Under the pieces are notes generated by a model. The model worked only from the letters and a program-made list of their open reading frames with translations. It did no database searches and had not been told where the DNA came from. Below are positions 26,280 through 37,600 of a DNA stretch of 64,000 nucleotides, piece by piece. The stretch is taken from positions 186,001 to 250,000 of the forward strand of contig NZ_MVHF01000001.1 of assembly GCF_002086485.1 (NCBI RefSeq). Reading direction: 5' to 3'. Each line of letters starts with the position of its first letter. Positions within the stretch are counted from its first letter, which is position 1. A program made the translations under genes and the position numbers. The stretch comes from Mycobacterium aquaticum (lineage in GTDB: Bacteria; Actinomycetota; Actinomycetes; Mycobacteriales; Mycobacteriaceae).

Positions 26280-29212
26280 TGGGCGGGTTTCCCGACGGCC
26301 GCGTCCCCGTTCGGCTCACCGCACACGCGCCAGACCTCGTCGCGCAGGATGCTGCCGCTGTCCTGCGCTACCTGGACACCCGCCCCGCCGCGACACCATC
26401 CGACGTGGCGCAGACCTTGTTGAGCACCCGCCGGACGCGTCGGCACCGTGCCCTGGTGCGGGCTGCCGACCGCGCTGAACTGCTCGACGGGCTACGCGCT
26501 GTGGCTGCGGGCCAGGATCACGGGCTGGTCACCAGGTCGACGGGAAGTGCTTCACACCAAGGAAATTCGCAACCACGGGTGGCGTTCGTGTTCCCCGGCC
26601 AGGGCAGCCAGTGGCCGTCGATGGGAGTCGAGCCCTATGCCGGGCTGCCGGACTATCGGGCCGAGGCCGACACGTGCGCCGTGGCATTCCGCGCGGCCGG
26701 CGCGGCGTCACCCCTTGACTACCTGCTGGCTCCGGCGACGGCTGACACCAACGAGTTCTCGCAGGAGCAGATCCAGGGCGCCCAGTTCGTGCACGGTGTG
26801 GCGTTGGCCCGGGTCTGGCTGTCATGCGGTGTGCTGCCCGATATCACCGTCGGGCACTCGCTCGGCGAGATCGGTGCGGCCTACCTGGCAGGGGCCATCA
26901 CGCTGTCCGAGGCGGTCGCAATCGTCGTCGCCCGGGCGACGGTGCTCGACCGGCTCACCGGACCGTACCGGGTGGCGGTGCTCGGCATCACTGCCGACGC
27001 GGCGCACGAGGTGATCGCCGAGACTCCAGGGTGGCTGGAACTGTCCGTGGTGAATTCCCGCTCGTCGGTGGCGGTATCGGGGGAAGCCGCCGCCGTTGCG
27101 GCGGCAGTGCGCACCGTCACCGGAAACGGATCGTTCGCCAAAGAAATCGAGATGCGGTTCCCGGCGCACACCACCGCGCTCGACGAGGTGCGTCCCGAAC
27201 TCGAAACACTGCTGCCCGCTGGTGAATTCACCGACTCCGCGGTGCAGTTCATCGGCTCGGCCACTGCCGACGTGGTGGTGGCCGGTACGAATTTCGCAGA
27301 CTACTGGTACACCAACCTGCGCAGCCCTGTGCATTTCGACCGCGCCATCGGAACCGCGATCCGCCGGGGCGCCCGCATCTTCGTCGAACTGTCCGCGCAC
27401 CCCGCGCTGCTGTTCGCCATGGGAGACCTGCTCGACGACGCCGATCTGGCAGGCAGCCCCGCGGTGATGGTGGGGTCCGGGCGGCGCGGTGAACCACTCG
27501 CCGAGGAGCTCTCGGCCAACATCGCGACCGCGGCCCAGGCCGATCCGGGTTTTCGCTGGGCCGACCTGCTCGGCCCGGCGAAACCGTTGCGCGACTTTCC
27601 CTTCGCCCCTATGCGGGCCGAGCATTTGTGGGCGCGGCCGCAGCCGCTGCCCCCGCTGCCGGGCCTGACGGTGGCTACTGAGCAGTGGCAAGAACTGGGT
27701 GCGCTGCCGGCCGTGGAAGGTGTCCGCCGGGCAGCGGTGCTGGATCTGGGTGACGGCGGACAGGTGAGCACGCAACTGCGCGCGGCGATCGACGCCAGCG
27801 GCGCGGTCCGCGTGGTGGAGGTCGCCGACGCCGATCTGCTCATCGTGGTCGCGCCGGATCTTCCTACCGACGCCACCGGGGCCGCAACGGAACTGAGCCG
27901 TCGAGTCGAGGCCGGGCTGCTGGACTACCCTGACGCGGTCACCGCCGACACCCGCGACGTCTGGCTGGTCACGGTGGGCGGCGAACTGCCCGGGGCCGAC
28001 GCGCTCGCTGCGATGCATCGCAGCGTCGGCTACGAGCATCCCGAGCAGAACTTCCACCGTATGGACCTACTCGCCGATCTCCCTCCAGAGGTGGCGGCAT
28101 CGGCCGTCACGGCGATGCTGGGTGGCAGCGGCGATCTCGCGGTGCGCGATAACGGGCACGGCCCGGCGTTGTTGCGGCGCACCATGCGCGACGAATTCTC
28201 GCAGGCGCAGGCGTGGTCGGCCGAGTCGGGCGTGTTCGACCAGGTCGTGATCACCGGCACCGGCGCGGTCGGCCTGCACTATGCACGCTATCTCGCCGAA
28301 CACGGCGCACAGCGCATCGTGCTGCTCAGCCGCCGAGGTATGGATACCGGCCGGCTCGCGGAGCTCGCCGCGCCGCACGACGTCGAGATCGTCGCGCCGG
28401 CTTGCGATATCACCGACCCGGCGCAAGTGTCGGCGGTGGCGGCCGAATTCGCGGGCGGTGGTGCCTCACTGATGATCCACACCGCGGCGAGCGCGACCAT
28501 CGCGGCGCGGCGGGATATCACCGGCACGGCCGTGCGTGACACGTTCGCGGCCAAGGTCGGCGGCGCGAACAACCTCGTCGCGGCGTGGCCACTGCGTCCC
28601 GACGCACGAATTGTGTTGTGCTCCTCGGTGTCCGGGTTGTGGGGTGGGTACGGGCATGCGGCGTACGCGGCTGCCAACCGGCTGCTGGACGGGCTGGCTG
28701 CCGAGCTGCGAACGGCGGGCAGGCACTGCACGTCGGTGCGGTGGGGGCTGTGGCCCGGCAGCGGCATCATTTCCGCCGACGAGATCGAACGAGTGCAGCG
28801 GTCTGGGCTGCAACCCATGGACCCGGCCCGCGCGGTCGAGGCCAGTCTGCGTGATCATGCCGGGGACCCGCTGATTTTCGCGGCGGACGCCGACCGGTTG
28901 CGGGCATTTCTCGGCACCGAGAACCACGACGAGACAGAGATTCCCGAGCCGCCGACCCAGTCGGACACCACCGGAGTCGTCCGGGGCGCGCTGGGGTCGG
29001 TGCTCAAACTCAGTGACACCGCCCGGCTGGACCTCGACGCGTCGCTGCTCGACCTCGGAGTCGACTCGCTGCTGGCGCTCGACCTCCGCAAGAAACTCAA
29101 GAAGGCCACCGGACGCGCCGTGCCGCTGGCCACCATCCTCGGCGGTGCGAGCGCCTCCGAGCTGATCGAGCACCTCGACAGATCTGAAAAGGAAACCCTT
29201 TCGCGTGACTGA
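26279..29212 (+). CDS. mbtD: Polyketide synthase MbtD (AT-KR-ACP)
   Basis: 977 residues. Acyltransferase with GQGSQWPSMG and GHSLGEIGA (Ser about 196); ketoreductase with NAD(P)-binding GTGAVGLHYARYL and the CSSVSG...Y..N catalytic region; ACP with LGVDSLLAL near the C-terminus. It lacks a KS, which MbtC supplies. The AT segment begins after a short linker typical of post-KS regions, so MbtC/MbtD look like one split module. Confidence 0.93.
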   Translation: MGGFPDGRVPVRLTAHAPDLVAQDAAAVLRYLDTRPAATPSDVAQTLLSTRRTRRHRALVRAADRAELLDGLRAVAAGQDHGLVTRSTGSASHQGNSQPRVAFVFPGQGSQWPSMGVEPYAGLPDYRAEADTCAVAFRAAGAASPLDYLLAPATADTNEFSQEQIQGAQFVHGVALARVWLSCGVLPDITVGHSLGEIGAAYLAGAITLSEAVAIVVARATVLDRLTGPYRVAVLGITADAAHEVIAETPGWLELSVVNSRSSVAVSGEAAAVAAAVRTVTGNGSFAKEIEMRFPAHTTALDEVRPELETLLPAGEFTDSAVQFIGSATADVVVAGTNFADYWYTNLRSPVHFDRAIGTAIRRGARIFVELSAHPALLFAMGDLLDDADLAGSPAVMVGSGRRGEPLAEELSANIATAAQADPGFRWADLLGPAKPLRDFPFAPMRAEHLWARPQPLPPLPGLTVATEQWQELGALPAVEGVRRAAVLDLGDGGQVSTQLRAAIDASGAVRVVEVADADLLIVVAPDLPTDATGAATELSRRVEAGLLDYPDAVTADTRDVWLVTVGGELPGADALAAMHRSVGYEHPEQNFHRMDLLADLPPEVAASAVTAMLGGSGDLAVRDNGHGPALLRRTMRDEFSQAQAWSAESGVFDQVVITGTGAVGLHYARYLAEHGAQRIVLLSRRGMDTGRLAELAAPHDVEIVAPACDITDPAQVSAVAAEFAGGGASLMIHTAASATIAARRDITGTAVRDTFAAKVGGANNLVAAWPLRPDARIVLCSSVSGLWGGYGHAAYAAANRLLDGLAAELRTAGRHCTSVRWGLWPGSGIISADEIERVQRSGLQPMDPARAVEASLRDHAGDPLIFAADADRLRAFLGTENHDETEIPEPPTQSDTTGVVRGALGSVLKLSDTARLDLDASLLDLGVDSLLALDLRKKLKKATGRAVPLATILGGASASELIEHLDRSEKETLSRD

Positions 29213-32200
29213 CATCGCAGACGCACCTGGCACCACCGACGCACGGCTGGAGTTGATGCGGCGCAAGCTCGCCGAACGCGGCCTCGCCTCGGCGGTGGTG
29301 GATGCCGAACGCGCCGCGGTGGACCCCGGTGCCCTGACCGACGGGCAGCGCCGGATGTGGTTCGTGCAGGGCTTCGACCCGAGTGGTGTCCTGCTCAATG
29401 TCTGCCTGTCCTACCGGCTCACCGGTCAGATCGATGCCGGGGCGCTGCACGACGCGGTCAACGCCGTCGCACAGCGACATCCGATCTTGCGGACGACGTT
29501 CGCCGCCGACGAGAACGGTGAACCTCGTGCGACCGTGCACGACGACGTGTTCCCCGCGTGGACGACGCATGACCTATCCGACAAGTCCGAGCGCGCACGG
29601 CAATTGCGGCTCGAGGTGCTCGCGCAGCGGGAGTTCGGCACCCCGTTCGATCTGGGCGCCGAATCCGCGCTGCGGATCACGCTGATCAAGACCGGTCCCG
29701 CCGATCACGTCATGCTGCTCGTCGCACACCACATCGCCTGGGACGACGGGTCATGGCGGGTATTCTTCACCGATCTCACCCGCGCCTACGGTGGAGCGCG
29801 ACTCCCGGAAACACCACGGGCATACGCGAACCCGGGCCACAGCGGCGCGGAGGCCGACGACGATCTCGCCTACTGGCGCGACGTCCTCGCCGACCCGCCG
29901 GAGCCGCTGGAACTGCCCGGCCCCACGGGTTCAGCAGTGCCGAGCAGCTTCCGCTCGCAGCGCACCACGCTGGTGCTGGCGCCCGACACGGTCGAGAAGG
30001 TGTCCGCGTTGGCCCGCGACACCGGTGCCACGCCGTACATGGTGCTGCTGGCCGCCTTCGGCGTCCTGGTCCATCGCTATACACACACCGACGATTTCCT
30101 GGTCGCCACACCGGTGCTCAACCGCGAGTCCGACGAGACCATCGGCTACTACGGCAACACCGTGGCCTTGCGCATGCGGATCGACCGGGCCACCGGCTTT
30201 CATGAACTGGTCACCGCGACCCGCGACGTCGCGCTGGGAGCGTTCGCCCATCAGCGGGTCAATCTCGACCGCGTGGTGCGCGAGCTGAACCCGGACCGCC
30301 GCCACGGCGCCGAACGGATGACCAGGCTGAGCTTCGGCTTCCGCGAACCCGACGGCGGCGGTTTCAGCCCCGATGGTGTCACGTGCCGGCGCGCTGAGCT
30401 ACGCGGCCAGCACACCCAGCTGCCGCTGGGCTTCATGGTCGAATGGGACGCCACCGGTGGTGTTGTCGTCGAGGCCGAATACCTCACCGAAGTCATCGAC
30501 GGCCCGCTGGCCGCCCAGATGCTGCGCCACTACGCCGTTCTGCTCGATGACGCGCTGACCGACCCGCACCGGCCGCTGTCGCGGTTGCAGCTGTTCAGCC
30601 CCGAAGACGCCGAGTGGATCAGCGCCGTCAGCACCGGTGAGCAGTTCCACACTCCGGCAACCACGTTGACCGACCTGGTGACCGAGCAGGCCGCGCGGAC
30701 CCCCGACGCGACGGCCGTGGTGTACGAGGGCAGGCACTACAGCTACCGCGAGCTCAACGAGTCGGCGAACCGGTTGGCGCACTGGCTCATCGGGCAGGGC
30801 ATCGGCACCGAGGATCGGGTGGCGGTCCTGTTGGACAAGTCACCGGAGCTCGTCATCACCGCACTGGCCATCGTCAAGGCCGGTGCGGTGTACCTCCCGG
30901 TCGATCCGACCTATCCGCAAGACCGGCTCGACTACATCCTCGCCGACTCGGACCCGAAATTCGTGCTGCGCGAACCGGTCACCGGCCTGGAGAACCAGCC
31001 GTGCACCGACCCGACCGACACCGAGCGGCTACGTCCGCTGCACCCGGACAACACCGCGTACCTGATCTACACCTCGGGTTCCACGGGCCTCCCCAAAGGT
31101 GTTCCGGTACAGCACCGCCCGATCGCCGAGTACTTCGTGTGGTTCGGTGGTGATTACGGGGTCTCGCAGGACGACCGCCTGCTGCAGGTGGCCTCGCAGA
31201 GCTTCGACGTATCGATCGGGGAGATCTTCGGCATGCTGGCCGCCGGTGCGCGGCTCGTCATCCCCAAACCGGGCGGCCTGACGGACATCGGGTATCTCAC
31301 CGAGCTTCTGCGCGACGAGGGCATCACCTCGATGCACTTCGTGCCGTCGCTGCTGGGCCTGTTCCTGTCGCTGCCCGGGGTCAACGAATGGCGCACCCTG
31401 CAGCGTGTGCCGATCGGTGGGGAAGCCCTGCCCGGCGAGATCGCCGACAAGTTCCACGCCACGTTCGATGCGTTGCTGCACAACTTCTACGGCCCGACCG
31501 AGACCGTGCTCAACTGCACCCGCTACAAGGTGGAAGGCAAGCAGGGCGCCCGCATCGTCCCGATCGGGACGCCGAAGATCAACACCACCATCCACCTGCT
31601 CGACGACGCGCTGCAGCCCGTCCCGGCCGGGGTGATCGGTGAGATCTACATCGGCGGGACACATATCGCGCACGGCTACCACCACCGGCCGGGCCTGACC
31701 GCGGAACGCTTCGTCGCCGACCCGTTCAATCCGGGTGGCCGCATGTACCGCTCGGGCGATCTGGCCCGGCGCAACGCCGACGGTGACATCGAATTCGTCG
31801 GCCGCGCAGACGAACAGGTCAAGATCCGCGGGTTCCGCATCGAACTCGGCGAGGTGTCGGCGGCAATCTCCGTCGACCCGTCCGTCGGCCAGGCCGTCGT
31901 GGTGGTCAGCGACCTACCCACCCTGGGCAAGAGCCTGGTCGCCTACATCACCGCGGCCGCCGATGCCGACAGGGTCGAGATCGACCGCATCCGCGCCAGG
32001 GTCAGCGCGGCGCTGCCCGAATTCATGGTGCCCGCGGCATACGTCGAGCTGCCCGAGATCCCGATCACCGCACACGGCAAGATCGACCGCAGGGCGCTTC
32101 CCGAACCGGAGATCTCGTCCACCAAGGAATTCCGGGAACCGTCGACGGACACCGAACGCGATGTCGCGGCACTGTTCGCCGAGCTGCTCGACCGCGCCAC

Positions 32201-34610
32201 GGTGGGGGCCGACGACTCGTTCTTCGACCTCGGTGGTCACTCGCTGCTGGCCACCAAGCTGGTCGCCGCGGTGCGGGCTCGCTGCGGCGTCGACGTCGGT
32301 GTGCAGGACGTGTTCGAGCACGCCACCGTCGCGGGATTGGCCACGCACATCGAGGCGCTGCGCGCCTCCGGTACCAGTACGGGCAGGCCGATCGTCGCGG
32401 TCTCGCACGACGGGCCGCTGCAGATGTCGGCCGCACAGCTTCGGCAGTGGTTCCAGTTCCGCATCGACGGCCCCAACCCCGTGAACAACGTGCCGTTTGC
32501 GGCGCGCCTGAGTGGTCCATGTGACGTCGACGCGTTGATCGCCGCCGTCAACGACGTCGTCGACCGACACGAGATCCTGCGGACGACCTATCGGGAAATC
32601 GACGGCGTGCCATACCAGACCGTGCATCCGCGAGCCCCGCTGACCGTGCGCCGGGCCCGCGGGGAGGGGGAGGACTGGCTGCAGCGTGAACTCGACGCCG
32701 AACGCAGGTACTGCTTCGACCTCGAGGCCGACCTGCCCGTGCGCGCCGCGGTGCTGTCCACCGGTGAGGAAATTGTGCTGTCGCTCGTCGTGCATCACAT
32801 CGCCGCCGACCACTGGTCGGGCGCGGTGTTGTTCACCGACCTGCTCACGGCATACCACGCGCGCCGCGCGGGACAACCGGTGGAGTGGACGGCATTGCCG
32901 GTGCAGTATGCGGATTTTGCGGCCTGGCAAGGATCAGCAGACGATGCCACGGTCGATGTCCAGCGGGCTTACTGGACAACACAACTGGCCGGGCTGCCCG
33001 AGGAGAACGGCCTGCACCCGGACTTCCCGCGTCCTGCCGTGCCGAGCGGTGACGGGCGGGCGTTCGACTTCACCATCGACGCCGCGACCCGCACGAAGCT
33101 CGTCGAACTGACCCGCGAACTCGGCGTCACCGAATTCATGCTGCTGCAAGCCGTTGTCGCCATCGCCTTGCACAAGGCGGGGCAGGGCACCGACATACCG
33201 CTGGGCACTCCCGTCGCCGGGCGCACGGCCCCCGAGCTCGACGCGCTGATCGGATTCTTCATCAACATCGTCGTGCTCCGAAACGACCTGTCGGGCAACC
33301 CAACCCTGCGCGAGGTGCTCAGACGGTCGCGCGATATGGCTCTGGCCGCCTACCAGCACCAGGACCTGCCGTTCGATCGCGTCGTCGACGCCGTGAGCCC
33401 CGTACGGTCGCTGTCCCGCAACCCACTGTTCGGGGTCGTCGTCCACGTGCGCGAGGATCTGCCGGCCGAGCAGGTCATCGACTCCGGCCCCGACGGTGAA
33501 ACGCGTTTCACCGCATTGGAACCCACGTTCGACGTGGCGCATGCCGATCTGTCGCTGAACTTCTTCGCTCGGCCCGACGCCGGATACAAGGGCACGGTCA
33601 TCTACCGCACCGAGCTGTACGAACCCGCGACCGCGCAGCGGCTCGTGGGTTGGCTGCACCGCATCCTCGAAGCGTTCGCCACCGACGCCGACCAGACGCT
33701 GCGTGACATCGGCGTCATCGAACCGGCCGAGCGGACACGGCTGGTCGAGGACTGGAGCCGGCGGGCGGTGCCGCCGGCCGGGCTGCCGCAGACCGAGGGT
33801 GCGACGCACGTCTACGTCCTCGATGAATGGCTCGAGCCCGCGGCCGTGGGTGTGATCGGCGATGTCTACTTCGCCGGTGGTGCCGTCGACCAGGCGGCGC
33901 GGGGAGGGGCGGGGGCATCCGCGCAACGGTTCGTGCCCAACCCTTTCGGTGCAGGGCAGCTGTACCGCACGGGGGACCGGGCCCGGTGGACCACCGACGG
34001 CCGGCTGGAACCGGTCACCACAGGTGACCCGCGGCTACAGGCCGCGCTGGAGGCACTCGACGGCGTCGCGGCGGCCGCCACGAGGAACTGGGAAAGCCGT
34101 GGCGGCTCGCTGCTGGCCGGGTACATCGTTGTCGACGGTGGTGCCGACGAGGTGCTGGAGGAGGTACGTGCCGCGCTGCCAGAGGAATTCAGCGGGGTGC
34201 CCCTCATGGTCGTCGACGACCTCGGGGTGTTGACGCGACCGCGGGCGACGACGACGATGCGCAGCGAACCTCCGGCCACGGCGACCGAAATGGCCCTCGC
34301 CGCCCAGTTGGCCGAGCTGCTCGGCGTCGACGAGGTCGGGCGCCACGACGACTTCTTCGCCCTCGGCGGCGACAGCATCCTGGCCGTGCAGTTGGCGGCA
34401 CGGGCGCGTGATGCCGGGGTGGCGATGACGGCGCGCATGGTGTTCGAACATCCGGAGCTGGCCGGCTTGGCCGCGGCGATCGACATCGGCACCAGCAGTG
34501 CGGCACCCGGCGACACCCACCACGCACCCATGGCCGCGTCCGGTCTATCGGCCGACGAGCTGGCGATGCTGACCGCGGGCTGGGGACACGACACGGACGG
34601 AACACCATGA
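29205..34610 (+). CDS. mbtE: Mycobactin NRPS MbtE (C-A-PCP-C-truncated A-PCP)
   Basis: 1801 residues. First condensation domain (HHIAWDDGSW about 174), full adenylation domain (YLIYTSGSTGLPKG about 618), PCP (GGHSLLA, Ser about 1012), and second condensation domain (HHIAADHWSG about 1197). Then comes only the tail of an adenylation domain (about 1520-1680, LYRTGDRARW with no P-loop core) and a second PCP (GGDSILA about 1721). Activates lysine for the siderophore. GTG 29205 has AAAAGGAA upstream and overlaps mbtD by 8 nt. Confidence 0.93.
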   Translation: MTDIADAPGTTDARLELMRRKLAERGLASAVVDAERAAVDPGALTDGQRRMWFVQGFDPSGVLLNVCLSYRLTGQIDAGALHDAVNAVAQRHPILRTTFAADENGEPRATVHDDVFPAWTTHDLSDKSERARQLRLEVLAQREFGTPFDLGAESALRITLIKTGPADHVMLLVAHHIAWDDGSWRVFFTDLTRAYGGARLPETPRAYANPGHSGAEADDDLAYWRDVLADPPEPLELPGPTGSAVPSSFRSQRTTLVLAPDTVEKVSALARDTGATPYMVLLAAFGVLVHRYTHTDDFLVATPVLNRESDETIGYYGNTVALRMRIDRATGFHELVTATRDVALGAFAHQRVNLDRVVRELNPDRRHGAERMTRLSFGFREPDGGGFSPDGVTCRRAELRGQHTQLPLGFMVEWDATGGVVVEAEYLTEVIDGPLAAQMLRHYAVLLDDALTDPHRPLSRLQLFSPEDAEWISAVSTGEQFHTPATTLTDLVTEQAARTPDATAVVYEGRHYSYRELNESANRLAHWLIGQGIGTEDRVAVLLDKSPELVITALAIVKAGAVYLPVDPTYPQDRLDYILADSDPKFVLREPVTGLENQPCTDPTDTERLRPLHPDNTAYLIYTSGSTGLPKGVPVQHRPIAEYFVWFGGDYGVSQDDRLLQVASQSFDVSIGEIFGMLAAGARLVIPKPGGLTDIGYLTELLRDEGITSMHFVPSLLGLFLSLPGVNEWRTLQRVPIGGEALPGEIADKFHATFDALLHNFYGPTETVLNCTRYKVEGKQGARIVPIGTPKINTTIHLLDDALQPVPAGVIGEIYIGGTHIAHGYHHRPGLTAERFVADPFNPGGRMYRSGDLARRNADGDIEFVGRADEQVKIRGFRIELGEVSAAISVDPSVGQAVVVVSDLPTLGKSLVAYITAAADADRVEIDRIRARVSAALPEFMVPAAYVELPEIPITAHGKIDRRALPEPEISSTKEFREPSTDTERDVAALFAELLDRATVGADDSFFDLGGHSLLATKLVAAVRARCGVDVGVQDVFEHATVAGLATHIEALRASGTSTGRPIVAVSHDGPLQMSAAQLRQWFQFRIDGPNPVNNVPFAARLSGPCDVDALIAAVNDVVDRHEILRTTYREIDGVPYQTVHPRAPLTVRRARGEGEDWLQRELDAERRYCFDLEADLPVRAAVLSTGEEIVLSLVVHHIAADHWSGAVLFTDLLTAYHARRAGQPVEWTALPVQYADFAAWQGSADDATVDVQRAYWTTQLAGLPEENGLHPDFPRPAVPSGDGRAFDFTIDAATRTKLVELTRELGVTEFMLLQAVVAIALHKAGQGTDIPLGTPVAGRTAPELDALIGFFINIVVLRNDLSGNPTLREVLRRSRDMALAAYQHQDLPFDRVVDAVSPVRSLSRNPLFGVVVHVREDLPAEQVIDSGPDGETRFTALEPTFDVAHADLSLNFFARPDAGYKGTVIYRTELYEPATAQRLVGWLHRILEAFATDADQTLRDIGVIEPAERTRLVEDWSRRAVPPAGLPQTEGATHVYVLDEWLEPAAVGVIGDVYFAGGAVDQAARGGAGASAQRFVPNPFGAGQLYRTGDRARWTTDGRLEPVTTGDPRLQAALEALDGVAAAATRNWESRGGSLLAGYIVVDGGADEVLEEVRAALPEEFSGVPLMVVDDLGVLTRPRATTTMRSEPPATATEMALAAQLAELLGVDEVGRHDDFFALGGDSILAVQLAARARDAGVAMTARMVFEHPELAGLAAAIDIGTSSAAPGDTHHAPMAASGLSADELAMLTAGWGHDTDGTP

Positions 34611-37600
34611 CCGCAACCGGAACACCGCGCGGCGTCGACGACGTCCTGGCACTGAGCCCGCTGCAACAGGGGCTGTACTCGCTGGCCGGGTTGACCGACG
34701 GTGACGAAGGCGTCGACCCGTATGTCATCGCGATGGCGGCCGACATCGACGGGCTCCTGGACGTCGAGTTGCTGCGGCGCTGTGCCGAGGCGATGCTGGT
34801 TCGCCATCCGAACCTGCGTGCCAGCTTCTTTCAAGGCAATCTGAGTCGTCCGGTGGCGGTTGTTCCGTCGGCAGTCGCGGTGCCATGGCGACATGTCAGC
34901 GCGACCGAGACAGAGGCCCTCACCATCGAGGCCGAAGAGCGGGCCAGGCCTTTCGATCTGGGCCGCGGTCCGTTGATCCGGTTCCTGCTCATCGAAAAGC
35001 CCGAGCTGCGTTGGCGATTGGTCATCGTCGCCCATCACATCACCATCGACGGGTGGTCGCTGCCGGTGTTCGTCGGCGAGTTCCTCACGCTGTACGCGGC
35101 CAAGGGGGATGACGCGGCATTGCCCGCATCACCCCGGCCGTACCGCGACTACATCGGCTGGCTGGCCGGCCTCGACCAGGACGCCAGCCGGGCCCGCTGG
35201 CGCGCCCACCTCGCGGGTCTGGATGCCCCGACGATGCTGTCCCCCGCACTGTCGGGCCGGGAGCCGCGGCCCGGGCTGCCCGAACGCACCGAGGTCACCC
35301 TCGACGAGCAGCAGACCACCGAGATCCTCAATGGTGCCCGCTCGCGCGGCGTCACCGTCAACACACTGTTCCAAATGGCCTGGGCCATCATCCTGTCCGC
35401 GTTCACCGATCGCACCGACGTGGTGTTCGGCGTGACCGTCTCGGGCCGTCCCGACGAGCTTGCCGGGGTGGAGGCGATGGTCGGACTGTTCATCAACACC
35501 GTGCCGCTGCGCGTTCGCCTCGACCCGTCGCAGCCGGTGAGCCGGCAATGCCAGGCGCTGCAACGCGAGGCCGCCGACTTGCGCGACCACAGCTATCTCA
35601 GCCACACCGAACTGCGGTCGCTCGGTGACATCGGCGAACTCTACGACACGCTGCTGGTGTACGAGAACTTCCCGCCCGGCGGCCTGGTCGGCAGCGGCGA
35701 CTTTCCCCTCGCCGCAGCGGTACTGAAACCGGCTGCGCTGGAAAGCCTCTCGCATTTCCCGGTCACCATTGCCGCGCACCCCACCCACGGCAGGCTCACT
35801 GTCCTGGTCGAAACACTCGACGGTGCACTGGGATTGCTCGACCCGCGGGCCCTCGGACAGCGTGTTCTCGCCGTCGTGCAGCGTCTCCTTCAGCTGTGGG
35901 ATCGCCCGTTGCGCGAGGTGACGGTCACCCAGGCCGGCGAGCAGCAACCCGCTGCCGCGGCGGACACCGCCGAACGACACGGCGGGTTCCATACCGCGTT
36001 CACGACGGTCGCGGCGCAGCGGCTCGGGTCGATCGCATTGAGCTGGGAGGGCGGCGAACTGAGCTACCGTCAGCTCGAGGAGGCCGCCGACACGTTGGCG
36101 GCCGGCTTGCACCGCCGCGGGGTGAGCACCGAGACCCCGGTCCCGATCCGGTTGCGCCGCGGTCCCGATTACGTCGTGGCCATGCTGGCGGTCCTCAAGG
36201 CGGGTGGACTCATCGTGCCGCTGGATCCCGCCATGCCCGACGAGCGCGTCGCCGAGATCCTCCGCCAGACCGGTGCGAGCCTCGTCGTCGACGAGGCCCT
36301 GCTCGCCGCTGTCGCCGGCGAGCCCGCCACCGAGCACCGTCCGGCGTCGGTGCACCCTGGGCAAGGCGCCTATATCGTGTTCACGTCGGGTACCACCGGT
36401 AAACCCAAGGGCGTCATCGGAACCCATCGGGCGCTGCTGGCCTACGGCGCTGATCATGCCCGCCGCATCCTGCGGCCTGCCGCCGACCGGCTGGGCCGAC
36501 CGCTGCGCATCGCGCACGCCTGGTCGTTCACCTTCGATGCGGCCTGGCAACCGCTCGTGGCCTTGCTCGACGGGCACACCGTGCACATCGTCGGCGACGA
36601 GATCCAGCGGGACGCAGAGGCTCTCGTCGACACCATCGGCCGCTACGCGATCGACATGATCGACACCACACCATCGATGTTCAGCCAGCTGCGCGCAGCC
36701 GGGTTGCTGTCGCGGGTGCCGTTGGCCGTGCTGGCATTAGGTGGCGAAGCCATCGACCGCGCTGCGTGGCAAGGGATCCGAGACGAGTGCGAGCGCACCT
36801 GGATGTCGGCGTACAACTGTTACGGGCCGACCGAAACCACGGTCGAGGCGGTCGTCGCCGCGATCAGGGAGCACACCGCGCCGTGCATCGGCGTGCCCAC
36901 CGATTCGACCACCGCATACGTGCTGGATCACTGGCTGCGGCCGGTTCCCGACGGCGTGGCCGGCGAGTTGTACCTGGCCGGTGGACAACTCACCCGCGGC
37001 TATGTCGGCAGGCCGGGGGAGACTGCGAGCCGGTTCGTCGCCGATCCGTTCAAACCCGGTGCGCGCATGTACCGGACGGGTGACGTGGTGCGGCGACGTC
37101 CCGGCCCGCATGCCATCGAATTTCTGGGCCGGGTCGACGATCAGGTCAAGATACGCGGGTTCCGGGTGGAGCCGAGTGAGGTCGCAGCTGTGCTGCGCAG
37201 ACAACCCGGGGTGCGGCACGCCCACGTCGCGGTACGCCGGCACCGCAGCGGGCCGCGCCTGACGGCGTACGTGTGCGGCGACGTGCCCACCGCCGAGCTG
37301 CGTCACACGTTGTCGGCGATATTGCCGAGATACCTGGTGCCACACCACATCATCGCGGTGGACGAGATTCCGCTGACCACCAACGGCAAGGTCGACGACA
37401 CCGCGCTGGCCGCGTTCGACGCGACGGGCCGCGTCGACGGGTCCGACGCCCCGGCGACAGACACCGAGAAGGTGCTCGCCGAGGTGCTCGCGGACATGCT
37501 CGACATAGGTGACGTCGATGTCACGGCAGACTTCCTCGAACTGGGGCTGGACAGCATCGTGGCGCTGTCGGTGGTGCAGGCCGTGCGCCGCCGTGGTATC

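Noticed and set aside
33780..34100. Frameshift explanation for the short second A domain of MbtE
   Set aside because: The frame stays open with normal codon use through to the final PCP, and no A-domain core was recognised in the other frames; an in-frame deletion fits better.
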